Positions 23,941-38,100 of a DNA stretch of 64,000 bases are shown one piece after another; the stretch's first letter is position 1; the number at the start of each line of letters is the position of its first letter. The stretch is from Sipunculus nudus (Eukaryota > Annelida > Sipuncula > Golfingiida > Sipunculidae). The notes under the pieces were generated by a model. The model was not told where the DNA came from. It saw only the letters and a program-made list of their open reading frames with translations, and searched no databases. The stretch lies in NCBI GenBank assembly GCA_026874595.1, contig CM049307.1, positions 74,934,643-74,998,642 of the forward strand. The letters are read 5' to 3'. Both the position numbers and the translations under genes were made by a program.

Positions 23941-25109
23941 TTAAATATGTTTATAATTCCTATCACTAGCATGGAGGGGTCCGTTACAGGGATCGAGTCA
24001 TTATTTTATCAATGACATATTTAGCATGGCCATATATTCCTGTACCGCTGGTACGACGGGAAAATATAGTATAAACTCTGACACAAATTATAGCAAATTT
24101 AGAATAAATGGACTTTTTATAACATTTTATATTTTTGTATGAATTTGACTTAGAATGGGCAATGAAATTTAACACTATAACTGATCTGGCAGATTTTTTT
24201 TTCAAATTTCTATGATAAAGGTCATTCACACATTTCCATTTCAAATAGATTCCAAAAGGAAAATGGCCATGTTACAGCTATTATTCAGTGTAAAAACTGC
24301 CATTAAACGTGAAAAATTAGAAGCTACTCTATTGAGATATCATACTTTTTATTTTACTTAAATTAACCAGGTGCAGAGAAATATGGCACCTCTCTGAGAT
24401 ATTATTCAGAATTTGTTGGGTGGATTTTTTTATATATATAAAAATTCAATGACTAGTATATATCTTTGAATGTGGCACATTGTTTTATTTACATGATAAA
24501 AAGCAAATTACTGGTTCAGCAAACTTGAACACTTACAATGAGTTTACATTTTGTGGTGATTTAAATCATGTTTTTACCTGTACAATGCAGAATATAGCTC
24601 ATCAAGAATTAGAGTGATCAAATGTTATTTCACCAGCATTTCAAGTGAGATGATTCAAGTATAATCTTACTATAATTTTTAAGTTGGGCGTGGTCGCATA
24701 AATGCGTTATCCCACTCTAAGGTCAGCCAATCAACATTGATTTGCCACTAAACTCTCTTTGCAGATATATATTCCAACCTGGAAGATATCCTCAGGGTAC
24801 TTTTGTGTTACACCAATGTGCCCTTATAAAAGAAAATTACCCCAACTGCTTAATCCTCCCCATTTTCCTACATGGCAACTATCAGTAAATGCCATTTCCA
24901 GACTAAACCCTGGATGTCCCAAGCCAGGTGACCATAATTAAAGTGGAGAGATTAAAACACACAGGCAAGTTCTGCTTGTGGTTATGATCTGTGCCCCATA
25001 GGGCAGCCTGCCAGCTAGATGGACTGACAGCTGAATTAAACATACCGGTACACATTTTCTGACGTGGTGATTTATGTATAGGCAGGTGGTATACTGATAC
25101 ATGAAACAG
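23941..25109. other. No gene recognised; flank downstream of LIG1
   Basis: AT-rich, non-coding. It separates the SINE from the presumed LIG1 3' end. Small open frames have no support. Confidence 0.4.
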
Positions 25110-26068
25110 AAACTAGATTGTGTAAAAGGCATTTATTACATAGTCAGATTTAAGCTGTAACCCTTGCAAAAAGTTCATTTACATCTACATGAAATTTCAA
25201 TACAAGAAGAACACACTTTGATAACAATTACACCTCAATAATCTCGATTTTACAGAACTGGATGTAAGGAACAAGTCATTGTCTTTCAAATCAATATACA
25301 TGTGGTCCATACACCATGAATTTCTCAACCCCTATGGTCACAGTATGAAAAATATAATATGCTATATATTTTATATACAGAACTGAATGGCTAATATTTA
25401 CAAACTAATCTCATACATAAAATATATACAGTTACATTTTAGATTAATATAAAGTATACTTTGTCCTTAGAAATACCTGAAGCAGTGAGAAAGCAAATTG
25501 AAATTTTTTTTTTACTTTTTAAAGAAAAGCCAAGTGGTTACAGCCATTCAACTTTTTTGTTGTAAAAAATATCCAGCTTATTTCATAATAGGTGACTACA
25601 AACATTCTTAGCTTATTCATTTAAATACAGACTTATCTTCTTGAAAATAATACCTTGTACAGAATTTTTTTTATTCAAAATGTTGCATTAGATGATGGCT
25701 TCCAAAAATTTGCAGCTTACTTATGAAAAATTTCAAATTTAAAATTTTTTCTTCTAATTTACAGGTGTTCTAAAACTGAGTGAGCTTTCCTCACTGATGT
25801 ATATATCATGACTGAATTAAATCCAATTTTAGTTCCATTGTCTGCGGTTTGTCCTTCATGAAACGCATACTGCTCAGTTAGTTTTCCTTTAGGCAAGTCC
25901 TCTACTCCTTCTCTTTCTGCATCATTATTCTGTACTAATTAAATTCTTCCTTCACTTCTGTTCTTCAACCATTTTTTCTGCTTCTGATGACAGCTTCTCC
26001 GTACTATCATCCTTCAGTTTTGCTATACATTCTGTTCTTTTCTTGATTCTGCACAAGTTGATTTTGCA
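25110..26068 (-). other. LIG1: Probable LIG1 3' untranslated region with poly(A) signals
   Basis: AT-rich DNA with no coding potential follows the LIG1 stop. Minus-strand AATAAA hexamers lie at 25670-25675 (about 0.4 kb after the stop) and 25132-25137 (about 0.93 kb after it). Either could end the transcript; the 3' limit given is a guess based on the more distal one. Confidence 0.45.
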
Positions 26069-26155
26069 TCAATAGAATTCCTCATCATCCTCCACTTTGT
26101 CTTTACCTTTCTGTTGGTTCTGTATCTGGTCTTGATTGCGGTACATATCAGCCAC
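26069..26155 (-). CDS. LIG1: LIG1 exon p: C-terminus and stop
   Basis: The final coding exon: acceptor CTGTGTTCAG, then 28 codons and TGA at 26071-26069. It encodes [20 protein letters not shown] and an acidic end (VEDDEEFY). Human LIG1 ends similarly with VACLYRKQSQIQNQQ and an acidic tail. Confidence 0.96.
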   Translation of the reverse strand: MADMYRNQDQIQNQQKGKDKVEDDEEFY

Positions 26156-29100
26156 CTGAACACAGGAATGAGACCAGTATTATGAAAAATGTAACAGACT
26201 ACACGTACATATAGAGAAGCAACCAAAAATAAAACAGTTACAGAGTTAGATACAATTAGTAAACTTATCAACTCCACCATAGCAACACTTACTAGAAATA
26301 ACAAATATGAAAAAAAATTATTTATTTTATATAATTTAATTATAATTTATCCTGGCTCTGATAAAGGCAACAAGCAAGTTCAGACAGATTAAACATGTAT
26401 TATGATGTCTAACAAGTTGACTTAAGTGATTTACCGTAAATGGTCCATAACAAGAATGCACAAATGGTTTTAGTTCCACCTGCAAACGTGCATAATGGTA
26501 TTAAAAGGCTAAACCATATCTAAAAATTTTAATAGTTTCAAGAGTTCATAAACTTTGCACACAAATATTATCAACTAGAGATGCATTGGTTTCTCTGTGG
26601 TTTTCTTTGCGGTGATAAATCAGGAGATTAAGTTATTATGAAGTACTTTCCTTGTCACATGGATCAACCTGGAAGTTGGTGATTTAAAGTGTTTTACTCT
26701 GAACCAAAATCAAGTACATCATACTGGCAACAAACAATCAATCTTTTCTATCAGATTTTTTTGGAACATAACATTGAGGACAGATGTACTGACTGACAGA
26801 GGAAGCGATTTCTGGGTGATTTACACAGACATTACAGTGGCAGGTGGGATATCACTTTCTTACTCTCAAATCCATCCAAGGCCATGGAAGAAAATTAGTG
26901 TATAATTGAAGCAAGAGTGAGCTAAATAAAGGAGCAAGACTGATTTAGTCTCCTCTATGTGGATAAAGAGCAGCTGCTGACGAACATTTGTCTGCACAGA
27001 CCGGTCAAAGAAACTTTACTTTCTGGAGAATAATGATATAATCAAACACCTGTAAAACAATTTTCCAGTTGAAGGATAATTTGTTTTTTATATTTTATTC
27101 TATAAGAATATGAAAATATTAAGGGTGTCTTAATCTTTTAAATTAATATATATCCATCAAAAATTGTGACATTTTATTTATAATTTTCGTTGTAACTTTT
27201 GTAAAAGAAAATCTGTCACCTTGGATACAGGTAATGGTTTATTATACCGGCATATGCAGCAGGCTAAAACCATGAGGATTCTAAGGTATAAACATTTTGC
27301 ACAATCAGATTTTTTAGGTGCAAGTAAATTAGCAGAAACAATTTTGAGACAAGATTTTAAATATAAATAATGCAACAGCACCCCTGTACAAACCTCTTTG
27401 GAAGTCTGTACAAAAAGGTACTCCTTTTCACCCTGACAGAAAAACCATCAAATATATACAGGACATGATTTTTACAGATAAGGAATGAACCTTTTGAAAT
27501 GACAGCCTTTTGAAAAAGGCCTGAAAAAGGATGTTTGTGATCTTCAATACATGCAATGATTTTTGTAGGGCAAGTAAAAGTTCACGTAGGGCAAGTAAAA
27601 GCTAGATGTTACTTGCCAGACTCGGCAAGTACTTTCAAAAGTTAATGTAGAGCCCTGTTATAGACCATGTGGCTGAGAATGTTCTTATATCCAGTTTACC
27701 ACCTACTTTAATGTTATAGTGGATTTATTTTTTTCAGATTATTTTTCAGACAAATGATTCCTCTAAATAAAGACACCATTATCCAAGTTAAAGCCACTTC
27801 ATATTAATAAAGACATCATTTTACAAGTTAAAGACACTGCTCATATTGTAAACAGAAAAGGGTCTGCTATTGGATGTTTAAGTGCCCTTTTCTGATATCT
27901 GATGTCTATAAACTAAAGATGTTGAACCTTTTACAAAAACAGGCCAGAAAACACCAATCAGACCATACACAGGCTCCTCATTTTCTTTAAATTAACTTGT
28001 TTATAACACTTTGGGGCCTGGCAAATTAATCCAAAGACATTCAACAAGGACATCTAGCCAACAACAATTTTGCAAAGGGCGTTTTGAGACATGTGACCTA
28101 TCAACTTCCACACACATGCCACCAACCACCTTTTGTTATATGGCTTTTTTGTTTGTCAAAATTGCTGTGTTTACTAAACTCTTGCAGATAAACAGTCCAT
28201 ACATCCATCAGAAAGGCATAATAAGAACTTTGTCTAAAAAGGAATTACCTAGTTTAATTAATGTGTACACAGAGTAAGCCAGAAATCACAGAAGTTATAA
28301 AGAAAGATAGGTGTACAGCTGGCTTTAACTGACCTGTGAACTGCTTGTGGCCTCCTCTGGTTTCTTGTCTTCACGGATCCGCAAAAACCTTGGGAAACGA
28401 AGCGAGATACCCTTCTCTGGATCAACCTGTTAAACAAAGCAATGGTCAGTCTCTCATAAATCCCACCATCTTTAAACATGATATTGTTGAATTCTAGTAA
28501 AGAATTAAACTGCTGGTGTTCGGGGTGGAGCCCTGGTATGGGACTACAAATCTGTGTCTGTGACCCATTTGTTCTGTTCTCAACATGAAGACCTCTGGCC
28601 AGGAGAGTTCATTTAGGTATTGGTATTAGCTATTGGTATTGGTAAATCAGTGACAGTCACTGACAAAGAGGAACAAATGACATATAAGCACCTATTATGG
28701 ATGCTTGGATAAACACATAAGTTTCAGGAATTAACAGGCCCAAACCCCAAGAAATACAAATTGAGAAGTCAGATGAAACCGACTTCATCTGTGACATCAG
28801 ACAATAATCCCAATGTCTTCAATGCATTTACTTATCTAGAAAATAATTAGAATGCAAAATTAAATTGCTCAACTGGAGAGTTTTTCCTAGTAAAGAATTC
28901 ATTTACACAAGGGACCCATGGGTCACGGTGCTCAGCTGATCATGATTGGACTATAAATGTTTCTCCACTGTGATACTATATCGAGTCGATAAAGCTTATG
29001 AATATCATGGACATGTTGGGCTATTATAAAGGAATGTAATGTAATATGTGAGTAAATGATAAATGAAATTACCTGACTGATGGATTAAAAGAGTCAAATA

Positions 29101-32100
29101 TAGTGGTTTATTTTTTATTTATTTAGAAGGGGTTGAAAATTGTGATATATTTGAGCAAATATGAATGCAATGACAGCAGTAATAAGCAGTAGTAGAATGA
29201 TGATAAAGCAATTCGTTGAAGGATCTAAAGTGTATGGTAGTCTGCAAGCTTTCAATTTGACATATATGATGTTATGATTAACTATGCTGATGAAGTGATT
29301 TATGAATTTGTGACTGTATGACACAATATCTCTTTAGTCTTGACAAGGTACATTATTGTGATGCCCACTATGTCTACATATTACACAATATTGACATAAT
29401 TTCTGGCATGTACATAGGTACCTATGGACGAATAGTTATACAAAATATTAAAGTATGAATATATCTGATTCATCTTGTTCTTGCTTACTGAGGCTGACTT
29501 TGGGATGGGGTTCAGAGAAGGGAAAAGTGAGGGCAGCACGAAGGTGGATGTAGAAATATTCTATTGTAATGTTTTTCATTTATATAAGAATATGAAAAGC
29601 TAGGAGGAAAGGGGCCCTCCTACTTCGTTATAGTAAAGTTCTAAATATATGATTGCAAACTAATACTCTGACAAGACTGTCATGAAGAAAAACAGTAAAA
29701 TTTTGACATACTGTGATGCATATGAAAATTTACAGATGGACATCAAGTGGACAGAATGGACTAATACCTTTATTTCACTTTCAAGGGAATAATGCATTTA
29801 AGTTTATATATAATCCTATTTTTTTTAAGCATATCCACTTTTTCCATTAAGAAGTTTTTATCTGAATCATTTTTTTTATTTACAGGTTTTATAAATTTTT
29901 AATAAAAAAACCTGAAAATATAAGTTAAAATATTAGAATTGTTGCAAAAGTTGCAATCATAATATATACAGAGTAAAAAACTGAAACTATAAGTTAAAAT
30001 ATTAAAATTGTTGCAAAAGTTGCAATCATCATATATCCAGAGTGTAGCTCATATTGGGTCATATTATGCATACACATATATTTTATTATTTTTAAATCAT
30101 AAATGTTTAAACTGAATTTAAAAGAAAATAATGCCACAACATGGCATCTACAAGAAGATTCCTTGAATCACTATTAAAAAGTTTTGCACATTGGAGTTTT
30201 CAGTACATGCTTAATTTTATTCACCAAAATAAAATAAAAGTAAATTTGATCAAATAAAACATCTTTTCAAATAAAGTATACACTCTGTTGGTTGAATGAG
30301 GGACAAACAATATCATTGTGCTAATTACTATCCCAGTTTTAATTTATTACTGGAATTAATAGTCAATTTCACACCTGGTGAAGTTTTTACTCTTCTGAAG
30401 TAAGGAATTACTTATCTCATGAACATCAACACTTTCATAGCAATACACCACTTTGTGGACACAATTAAATGTACACTTTAATCATTGTAACCCTGGTGGT
30501 ACAATACAAAATCTAAAATGTAGCATGTCCAAGAATAAAATAAAATACAGAAAATTAAAACATTCATCTAGTTTATGCACCAGCTGGGGGGGGGGGGGTG
30601 AGTGCAGGGCAGAGGGGAAGCCTGCTGGTAATGGCCAAGCTGGGCCAAGGCAAGCTGCCTGAGGTGGGTTACATAATGCAAGTGAAGGCTGTACTACTAG
30701 GTGGATTAGATGTAAACAACACTTGACATGGTGTATGAAAACATGAATAAAAGCTATTCTTTCCAATCAATTTCTTTGAAATTTCAGATTTTAAAAGATT
30801 AAATCCTTATGTATATATGCTGTGAAAATTAAATCAACAGTGCCAAAGTTGGACAAAATTTAAGGTACTGATTTTTTATTTATGCTAATAACTTAAAAAA
30901 TTTGCAAAATTCAGATCTAATTTTGGGTAAACAATTGAATCTTGATTAAATAAAGTTATATTCCTGAAAAAGTCTCTAGGTTCAGCAATTCTCATGTTAG
31001 GTGAGTAAATATATTCCCTGATTTTTAAAAAAATTGCATTATGTTTTGGCCCATAACTTCAAAATAATACCCAATACTGACCTAATTTTTGGTATGTTCA
31101 TAGAAAATGTATGAAAGAATGTGAATACTAAATACGATCAAAAACAGATCAGTGGTTTTGATATTAGGCAGCCTTGAAGTGTAACAATGGCTTTTTTTTT
31201 ATGGAAAATGGAGTTTTTTTCCTTAATATCTCAAAGGAATGAAGTCCTAATGACCCAATTTTCGGTATGGTAAGAGATTTTGGGGACATCTAAAATTATG
31301 CCAACAGCCTGGGGAGCATAGAGATGTGCACCAAATGACCTACAGTCATCAAAGTGGACTGCTTGACAATGTAAGGGAATACAACAAGAGCCTCCAAAAA
31401 AATTCAATAACTAGCCTAATTTTGCAGCTTTTATTTTCAAATTTCAGATTTTACCAGATTAAATCCTTATGTATACATGCTGTGAAAATTAAATCCACAG
31501 TACTTACAGGAAAAAAACGTGCCGATGCCAAAGTTGGGCAAAATTTAAGGTACCAATTTTATATTTTTGCCAATATTTAATTTTGATCTAATTTTTGGTA
31601 TACAATTAAATTTTGATTAATTAAAGTTGTATTACTGGAAAAAAGTCCCTACCTTTAACACTTTTGGTCTTAAGTGACCAAATATCTTCCTGATTTTTTC
31701 ACAAAGTCCATTATGTTTGGGCCCATAACTTTTTTAAATTATACAATACTGACTTAATATCTGGCATGTTCATAGGAACTATATAGAGGAATATTTATGG
31801 TAAATATGAAGAAAACCAGATGAGTGGTTTTGATATTAGGCAGTCCTGAAGTGTGAAAATAGATTTCTAATAAAAAATTGAGGTTTTTCCTTAATATCTC
31901 GAAGGAACGAAGTCCTATTGACCCAATTTTCGGCACGGTAGGAGATTTTGGGGACATCTAACTGTATGCCGAATTTCAGATTCATAGGTCCAAGGGTGTC
32001 GAAACGTGCCAGTCTTACGGACAGACATCCGGACAGACGACAGACAATGGACCACGACTATAGCTCAGATGACTTATAGTCAGCTGAGCTTAAAACTAAT

Positions 32101-35100
32101 AAACAATCAAGAAATATATATGATGGACAAAGGTTAATCTCTACAGAGGCAGTTATCATGTTGCAAGTGGCCCATGGGCCATTACACTCGGCTGAGTCTG
32201 ACATTCATGTGACAAATGCATTAATTATTAATGTTTAGGCAAACCTGATGATAAATATTTGAAAAGGAACCCTGAATAATGGGTAGAATGACTTACAGAG
32301 AGCTCAAAATCATGATTTGTCCATAGTCCTGAGAAAATAGGTTACATTGACCTTACTTGGGCTTTGAAGAAGCTTTTACCAGGAACCTTATTAGATGTTA
32401 AGTTAGAAGTTTCTGTTTCTATGTAGGTCTAACGGTTTCATAGAAAGAATTATGGCAAGAAATGCATTAGTTATTCAGATACTTGAGCTTTTATATCAAA
32501 GTTTTAATTATTATGGGGGTACTTTTGAACCCCATAGCTCAAAGGATATAGGTCGCAGTGACCTAATTTTGGTGTCCCATGAGATTTTTCACAGATTTCC
32601 ATGGGTGTTCGGTTAGAACTTTCTAGGTTCAGCATTGCAATTTGTGCACTGGTATTGGCCAGCGGGCCGGATGACAGGCAACGAGTGATCACTAAGATGA
32701 TTTTCAGTCAGCTGAACTAAAAACTTGACAATGAGAGACACAAACTAGTCTTACCAAGAATATGTATAGTTTATTACAAGTATTGTTTAATTTATGTGAA
32801 CTGGTGTACAAAATTATTTAACCAGATTTACAAAAGTATTTCTTAGGAAAACTGATGGTACAAACTAATTAGAATATGAAGTAATCCAAACTTTACAGTA
32901 TACAACAAGATGAAAGGGACTCTATAAAAAAAACAGGGAATATTTTATCAAATGAAGTGTTTAACCAGACCATTATATACATACCAGGCCAGCAGCAGCC
33001 CGGTGGACAGGTGAGATGGACAGGTCAGCTGCTTTGATCTCCCAAACCTGGACGGCATCGAACCAGTGGTCTGCCTCCAGTGTGTGGTCGTACCGGTAAT
33101 ATGACCTGGCTTTGTCTAACACGTGATCCTTGAAGAATGCCGTGTGCTTCTCTAAGTCCTCATCCTTGAAGCCTGTACCAATCTGAAGTATAAGAGATTA
33201 GAGAGTGTAATCAAATTCCTGACATAATAACGTTGGTTAATACAGGAAAGACATGCAAAGTCTCATGCACTGAAAATGTGACCATGTAATCATCCCCTGA
33301 CTCATGCTCTCATTTCACAGTCATCAGTCTCACGTAACCTGGCTATTGAAAGCTATGTCTAAACTGTTCATAGAGGGTTTCCATGAGGCATTTATTTAAC
33401 TTGTGAGATGTATACACCTATCTCATTAAACAACCTTCCTGTATTTCACTGAACCTTTTTGTTTTAATTCACTGATTTCTGAGGTTTCCTATGCATACAT
33501 TGCAGGTGACAACTTGATTTTAATGGAAAGGTAATTTAAACATTACACTCACGTTAATCCACAATTACCAATAATAAAAGATCTTATTACTTATGTTAAA
33601 TACAAATCATTTAGCTTTACACTTGCTTTCCACGATGGGACTCTTATTCATGAAGATTTCATTTTTGTGTTAATTTGCTTTTCGCGAATATTGCAAATTT
33701 GAAACACGTGAGAACAGAAAGGCAACCACAGTATGATATATATCTGACTTTGCACAAAATGTAATTCTTGATATAAGTAAAATCTGAAGCCAGAGGCAGA
33801 CAAAACTGAAATATAACCAATTTAATATATTAACACATCAGCTGCTCAATGTTCTAACAACTGGACTATGGAGAGCAGAATAAACATTAAATGACATACT
33901 TTACAAATTGTTTGAAATTCTTCATTCTCCTCATCATAAATGCCAAGGAGAAAGCCGCCATATCTCCCTGTTCTCTTGCCGGTGCCATGGTAACCACCCA
34001 TAACCACCACATCCAATGTGTCACCAACGCCCTCTAGGTAATCTTTTTTCAACTAAAATAACACAATATGGAGTCACTTAAACATTTGTTTGTTTTGACA
34101 TTTCATTTTCCTTTACAATACTGATATCATTATGTCAATAACAAGTTTCTATTTAGATTTTATTTCTTAACTTCCTTTGAAGAAGGTGTAACTGATCCCA
34201 TTAGTCTTTCTTTTCTATGTTAACTACATATATTATTTAAAATGTATAAGCTAATAAAATCATCTTTGTTTTGTAAATTAGGGGAAGGTCTGAATGCAAT
34301 TTTTAAATGAAATTTATGAGAATTATCAAATTTTCATGACTTTTTTTCAGTCAAAAATGAAGTTGTTCTTCTAAAATCACATCATGTTAAAAAAATCATT
34401 TCCTTTATTTAATAACTGCTTAAATATTGTGACTGATATTTATTTAAAAAAGTTATTTTGTAAAATTATTTATTTAATGTTTGACTTTATCTCACATCTG
34501 ATATATTTTACTTTCCAAAGAGTAACAATATATAACTCAATTCCTACAGAAAAATCTCACAAAAACATTAATCTTAATACAGATTAAATAAGCAACTTCT
34601 TTATATATCATGTTAATCTTTTGACATCTGTTCAACTGTGCAATAATTTGGCATAATGCTAAATGACAGCTGATGTTATCTGACCTTGAGCCAGTTGTGT
34701 GATCTTTTTGCAATCTCGTAAGTAGCATCAATATCAAGGGTCTTCACCATTAATCCTTCACAGTTACCTGAAATAAACCAAAACAATCACATAAACTGAG
34801 CACACAGTAGTTTGAATATTATTTTCAACCTTTCATGCAAATAACAAGTGTCAAGGTTACCACATCTTATGACTGCAAATTGAATATTTAGATGTAAGGG
34901 GATGATAACGGTATTATGGGAAATCTACACACCAACTCCATATATTAACTTGATGCCTTTTTCAAACAAAAATATAACAGAAAGACAAAACAATCAATAC
35001 AGGAAAAGTAAATGAACTGTATCATATCACAACCTGATCATAATAGACTCTTCCAAGAGGTCATTATGCATGCACAGGCAGAAACCAAATGGTAATTGTC

Positions 35101-38100
35101 CTCTGAACAAAACTATATTCAGAGTGTGATAAAAAAACGTGCAGCCCTACCCTTAATGGACTCTTCCAAGAAATCTGCTATCTCCTCTGTGTTGGATGAT
35201 ACCATGGACTTGGCAAAGACAAACTCTCCAGGAATCTCCTTGAATGAACTTCTCAGTAACTCTCTCCTCTTACCAAATGGTTCTTTGACTAGGGACTGAC
35301 CATTCAGGTACAACAGGTCAAAAGCATACACACACACTTGTACTTTAATACTGGACAGGTCAGCATCCTGTAAAATACAAACAATTTATTTACAAATACA
35401 TCTATGGCTGGTGGGTAGCAAAGTCTATTGAACATTTGATGGTAGCTACAAGGATGAAATGTTGATATTAAGTTATCTGTATTTCAGATTTTATATGCAC
35501 AGGGCCAGGTATATTCTTAAGGTAATAATTTGTCATAACAATATTACAAACTAGATATTTCTTGGCACCGCAGGTGACGTAGTATCGCTAGACAATTAAA
35601 AAGGATAACAGGTGGCGCCACCAGTTTCCAGTTCATGACAACACTATCCAAGATCTTCGGTTAAATTGTTTTTTTTTAATCAATCCATGCAAGATTTCTT
35701 GAGATATTTAAGAATTTGTGTGATTTCAAGGTCAAGGTCACTCTCTTAGTAAAGGTCATGATCATATTTTAAATAGGCTTCGTTCTCTCACCCATATCTA
35801 TGCACATGTCAAGTTTGGTAAAGATCTGTGAAATATTTGTTGAGTAATCCAGTCCTAACTCAATCTCTGAGGAGGCTGCGGAGAAAGCCCAACCGTGCCT
35901 AAACCATAGTATCTCCAGACTTTGTCTGGCAATACAATGACTCCTGACATTCTTTCCAGATTTAACCATTTTGCATGGAACACTCTTGATATGATTGAAT
36001 TAAAGGATATTTTACTTTAATGACAGAGCATTAAAATTAGGTCCAATCATACCTAAACAATAGTGTTCATCTAAAACATAAATGTCATCATATTATGCAA
36101 GTTAACTTTTAGAAGGCAACATACTCTTTGTGATAACTCTTGAGATGAGATAAATTCCAAAATTTTACAAGTTTTTTTCCAGGACATTTTTAGTGCAATT
36201 ATTTTGTAACCATAGGGATATGAAAGCAGCATTCCTAAAACATGAACAGACCACAGCTTACTAGCAAAGTGAAATCACTTAAGCTTAGTATAACTGAATG
36301 TCAGATTTTTTATATCTACATACAAAATATTTCTAGTTTTAATTTCACTTTATCTTCTGCTGGATTAACTCTCAAATACCTTAAATAAAAGCATATATGC
36401 TCTGTATGGTTACAGCCCTGTATTTTTTATCTTGACTAAGTATTGACCAAATAGTGATGACTGTATCAAGATTCAAGAAAAAAATAATCAATAATTTTTA
36501 ATACCTTTCTTTTTCTTGTGCTGAGGATTTGGAATGGCATGATTTGTTGTTTTTCTGTATCCCACGCTACAGCCTCGGAGTCTATGACTGCTGACTTGAG
36601 TCCCTCGGTCATGACCTTGGGCATGCGGCCGATGATGTCGGGGTACTTGGACGTGTTATCTTCTGAGTTCCGGCTGTAGATATGTATCTTGCCATCCTCC
36701 AGAATGTGAATCTATAAAAACATTTATAAATCTAACTGTAACAAAATAGTACATTAATGATAATACTAAGCACAGCATATAGAGTAAAAACACTGCTAAG
36801 TATGATAATACCAAAAGTCTGAAATAACAGCTATATAAAAAAAAACTCCATTTAAGCAAAGCAATGATTGAAAAATATAACAGTAATACATAAGTACCGG
36901 TAAATGAATAACCTGAAATACGAGTTATGTGAAATTTATATAAATATTGAATAATTTAAATTATTAGACAACAATCAGACTTAAATATATAATGAGTAAG
37001 CCTGTTGTGATGTTATATCAAAGGTACATAGCCTGTCTACTGTACATCTAAAATGACTAATATAACTATGGTACACTAATTCAAGTTGAACAGTTTTGTC
37101 TGTGATTATTTGGAATAACCATACACCTTACACTTTATCATTCAATTAATATCAGAACATAAACAAAATGCAGACTTTTTACAAGTTGCTCTTCATTCCA
37201 TTCATAAGAAATATTAGTCACTGCTAACTTGATGCATACTTTAGCTATTAATCCACATCAACTGATAATTAATGGATCTACCTGAGCTCTCTCTCCGTCG
37301 TACTTGAACTCGCATGTAAACTTGGCATTCTCAAACCTGCTGAGCACCTCGCTTACACCTTTGGTAGGATGGGCCAACATCGGCTTCAGAGGCACACCTG
37401 GTGGTGAATATTTGTATAACGATTGTCACTGGTGTCTGGTAATGAACAATTGCAAGTATGATGGATCTTTCTCTCTCATTTCTCAGGAGACAACCTAATG
37501 TCTGAAAACTTTACTAACTTGAACAAGTGCCGTTAGGTTGACTTCACAGACTGAACACACAATACTTTTGATAAAGCTGTTACATGTGCCAATGGCATCA
37601 TAGTATTTACATGAATGTATCAGCTGGGAAGTCAAGAATCATGAGTTGACTATAACAGACATAAGAAACTGTATTCCTAGAACTATGAAAGACAGATAAT
37701 TATCTCTTCATTTATATAAGAAAATTTCCAATAAAGATTAGAAAGTTTTACAATCAGTCATATGCTTTTGTAACAAATTTTAAGCCTGGCATTTAATGTA
37801 GCATACTGACTCCTGCTGACTTTACTGGAACTACTCTTATCAAACAAAGGCACCTTAAGTTGTCCTCTCCCTTTGTGAGAGCAGATAGCTGTTCTGCTGA
37901 AGCCCTTAGAACTTGTATTAGAAAGTGTCTAACAAATGAAGGATCATCAAAATACAGACTGACATTTCAGATTTAAGGTAAGTGTAAATTCAGCTCCAAT
38001 TCATGTACATTCAAACTGTCCAAACAATATGTCATTTACAGGCTGTGCAGAACAGTGTAATTTACTAACATGGTTTTAGTGTGAAGGCCTGCCACTAGAT

